Part shown: positions 7,178 to 7,463 of the stretch, one piece after another
Layout: every line of letters starts with the position of its first letter
Position numbering within the stretch: position 1 is the first letter of the stretch
Assembly (NCBI RefSeq): GCF_018336475.1
Contig: NZ_CP048741.1
Location: 417,885-425,347 of the forward strand
DNA length: 7,463 bases
Origin: Romboutsia sp. 13368
GTDB taxonomy: Bacteria; Bacillota; Clostridia; Peptostreptococcales; Peptostreptococcaceae
Direction: 5' to 3'
Notes under the pieces: model-generated
What the model saw: the letters and a program-made list of their open reading frames with translations, nothing else
The model's database searches: none
What the model was told of the DNA's origin: nothing
Program-made: the position numbers and the translations under genes

Positions 7178-7382
7178 AAATTTACCCCTTTCTTATAATA
7201 TAAATTAAATTTTATTCATATTATTTATATATAGATATAATTTGAAGTAGCCAAGTGAATTAGATTAAATAAAATTTATTATAAATAATATATATGCACA
7301 TACTCCAAAAAAAAGTAACACTAACATTAAATAAAACATATTTATATATGAGGGAGTAGTATAGTTTAAGGGGTGACTTGTA
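7178..7382. promoter_or_regulatory. divergent AT-rich intergenic region, probable promoters
   Basis: These 205 bases separate two divergent starts and so should hold promoters for both. For the minus-strand gene, TTGGCT (complement of 7249-7254) and TATATA (complement of 7226-7231) are 17 bases apart and would give a leader of about 40 bases. TTCAAA (7241-7246) with TAATAT (7218-7223) is an alternative at the same spacing. For the plus-strand gene, TTGAAG (7242-7247) and TTAAAT (7265-7270) are also 17 bases apart but weak, and would imply a leader over 100 bases. All candidates match consensus only partly in AT-rich DNA. No RNA gene or riboswitch is recognisable. Confidence 0.4.
7368..7376 (+). 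promoter_or_regulatory. strong ribosome binding site setting a TTG start
   Basis: AAGGGGTGA is a near-ideal Shine-Dalgarno sequence and is followed six bases later by TTG 7383. The other nearby TTG (7378) meets a stop after one codon (TTG TAT TGA), so 7383 is the only workable start. Confidence 0.7.
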
Positions 7383-7463
7383 TTGAATAATCTACTATTA
7401 ATTATCGGAATGCTAGCATTAAGTAATGGAAATATATCGTTGTTTGATAGTAAAAATAAATCT
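7383..7463 (+). CDS. N-terminus of a hypothetical protein, truncated by window end
   Basis: An open frame of 27 codons begins with TTG behind a strong ribosome site and continues past the last base. The visible residues start with a hydrophobic segment, NNLLLIIGMLALSNGNISLF, followed by the polar DSKNKS. The hydrophobic stretch of about 12 residues is short for a transmembrane helix and there is no basic N-region for a classical signal peptide. Small clostridial proteins that begin this way are common and mostly uncharacterised. The gene is divergent from the charged-protein gene at 6746-7177 and could be functionally paired with it. No function can be assigned from this fragment. Confidence 0.6.
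   Translation, partial: MNNLLLIIGMLALSNGNISLFDSKNKS

Noticed and set aside
7201..7300. Inverted-looking AT blocks in the divergent region (AAATTTTATT/AATAAAATTT and TATTATTTATA/TATAAATAATA)
   Set aside because: The block order is crossed rather than nested, so no simple hairpin forms, and such matches are expected in DNA of this composition.
1..7463. CRISPR array, tRNA or rRNA genes, insertion sequences, prophage or defence system
   Set aside because: I found no regularly spaced direct repeats, no tRNA-like fold or GC-rich RNA gene island, and no transposase, integrase or nuclease-type protein; apart from the unknown gene at 6746-7177 and the fragment at 7383, all coding sequence is assigned to the histidine pathway.

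Overview
The window holds one complete histidine-utilisation (hut) operon on the + strand, followed by a convergent small gene of unknown function and the first codons of a further gene. The DNA is strongly AT-rich, with AGA/ATA-type codon choice, G-rich Shine-Dalgarno sites (AGGGGGT, AGGGGGGT, AAGGGGTGA), tight gene spacing and a TTG start. These traits, together with the protein sequences, point to an anaerobic low-GC Firmicute of the Clostridia. A Peptostreptococcaceae or Clostridium-like genome is my best guess, but it is not proven here.

Layout: positions 1-65 contain a possible C-terminal tail of an upstream gene and the hutH ribosome site. Then come hutH (66-1607, histidine ammonia-lyase), hutU (1691-3721, long-form urocanate hydratase), ftcD (3829-4722, glutamate formimidoyltransferase), hutI (4727-5998, imidazolonepropionase) and fchA (6045-6683, formimidoyl-THF cyclodeaminase). 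A strong intrinsic hairpin terminator at 6686-6717 closes the operon. It also lies just beyond the stop of a minus-strand gene (6746-7177) encoding a small charged protein with a low-complexity basic tail. A 205-bp AT-rich divergent intergenic region follows, and a plus-strand gene starting at TTG 7383 runs off the end of the window.

Together the five enzymes form a complete route from L-histidine to L-glutamate. HutH removes ammonia to give urocanate, HutU hydrates it to imidazolonepropionate, and HutI opens the ring to formiminoglutamate. FtcD moves the formimino group to tetrahydrofolate, releasing glutamate, and FchA deaminates formimino-THF to 5,10-methenyl-THF. The one-carbon unit is therefore kept on folate rather than lost as formamide or formate, which suits an amino-acid-fermenting anaerobe. 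No transporter and no complete regulator gene are visible in the window.

I see no phage, transposon, CRISPR, defence or toxin system. The least explained parts are a perfect 17-bp inverted repeat between hutU and ftcD, and the uncharacterised divergent gene pair at the right end.
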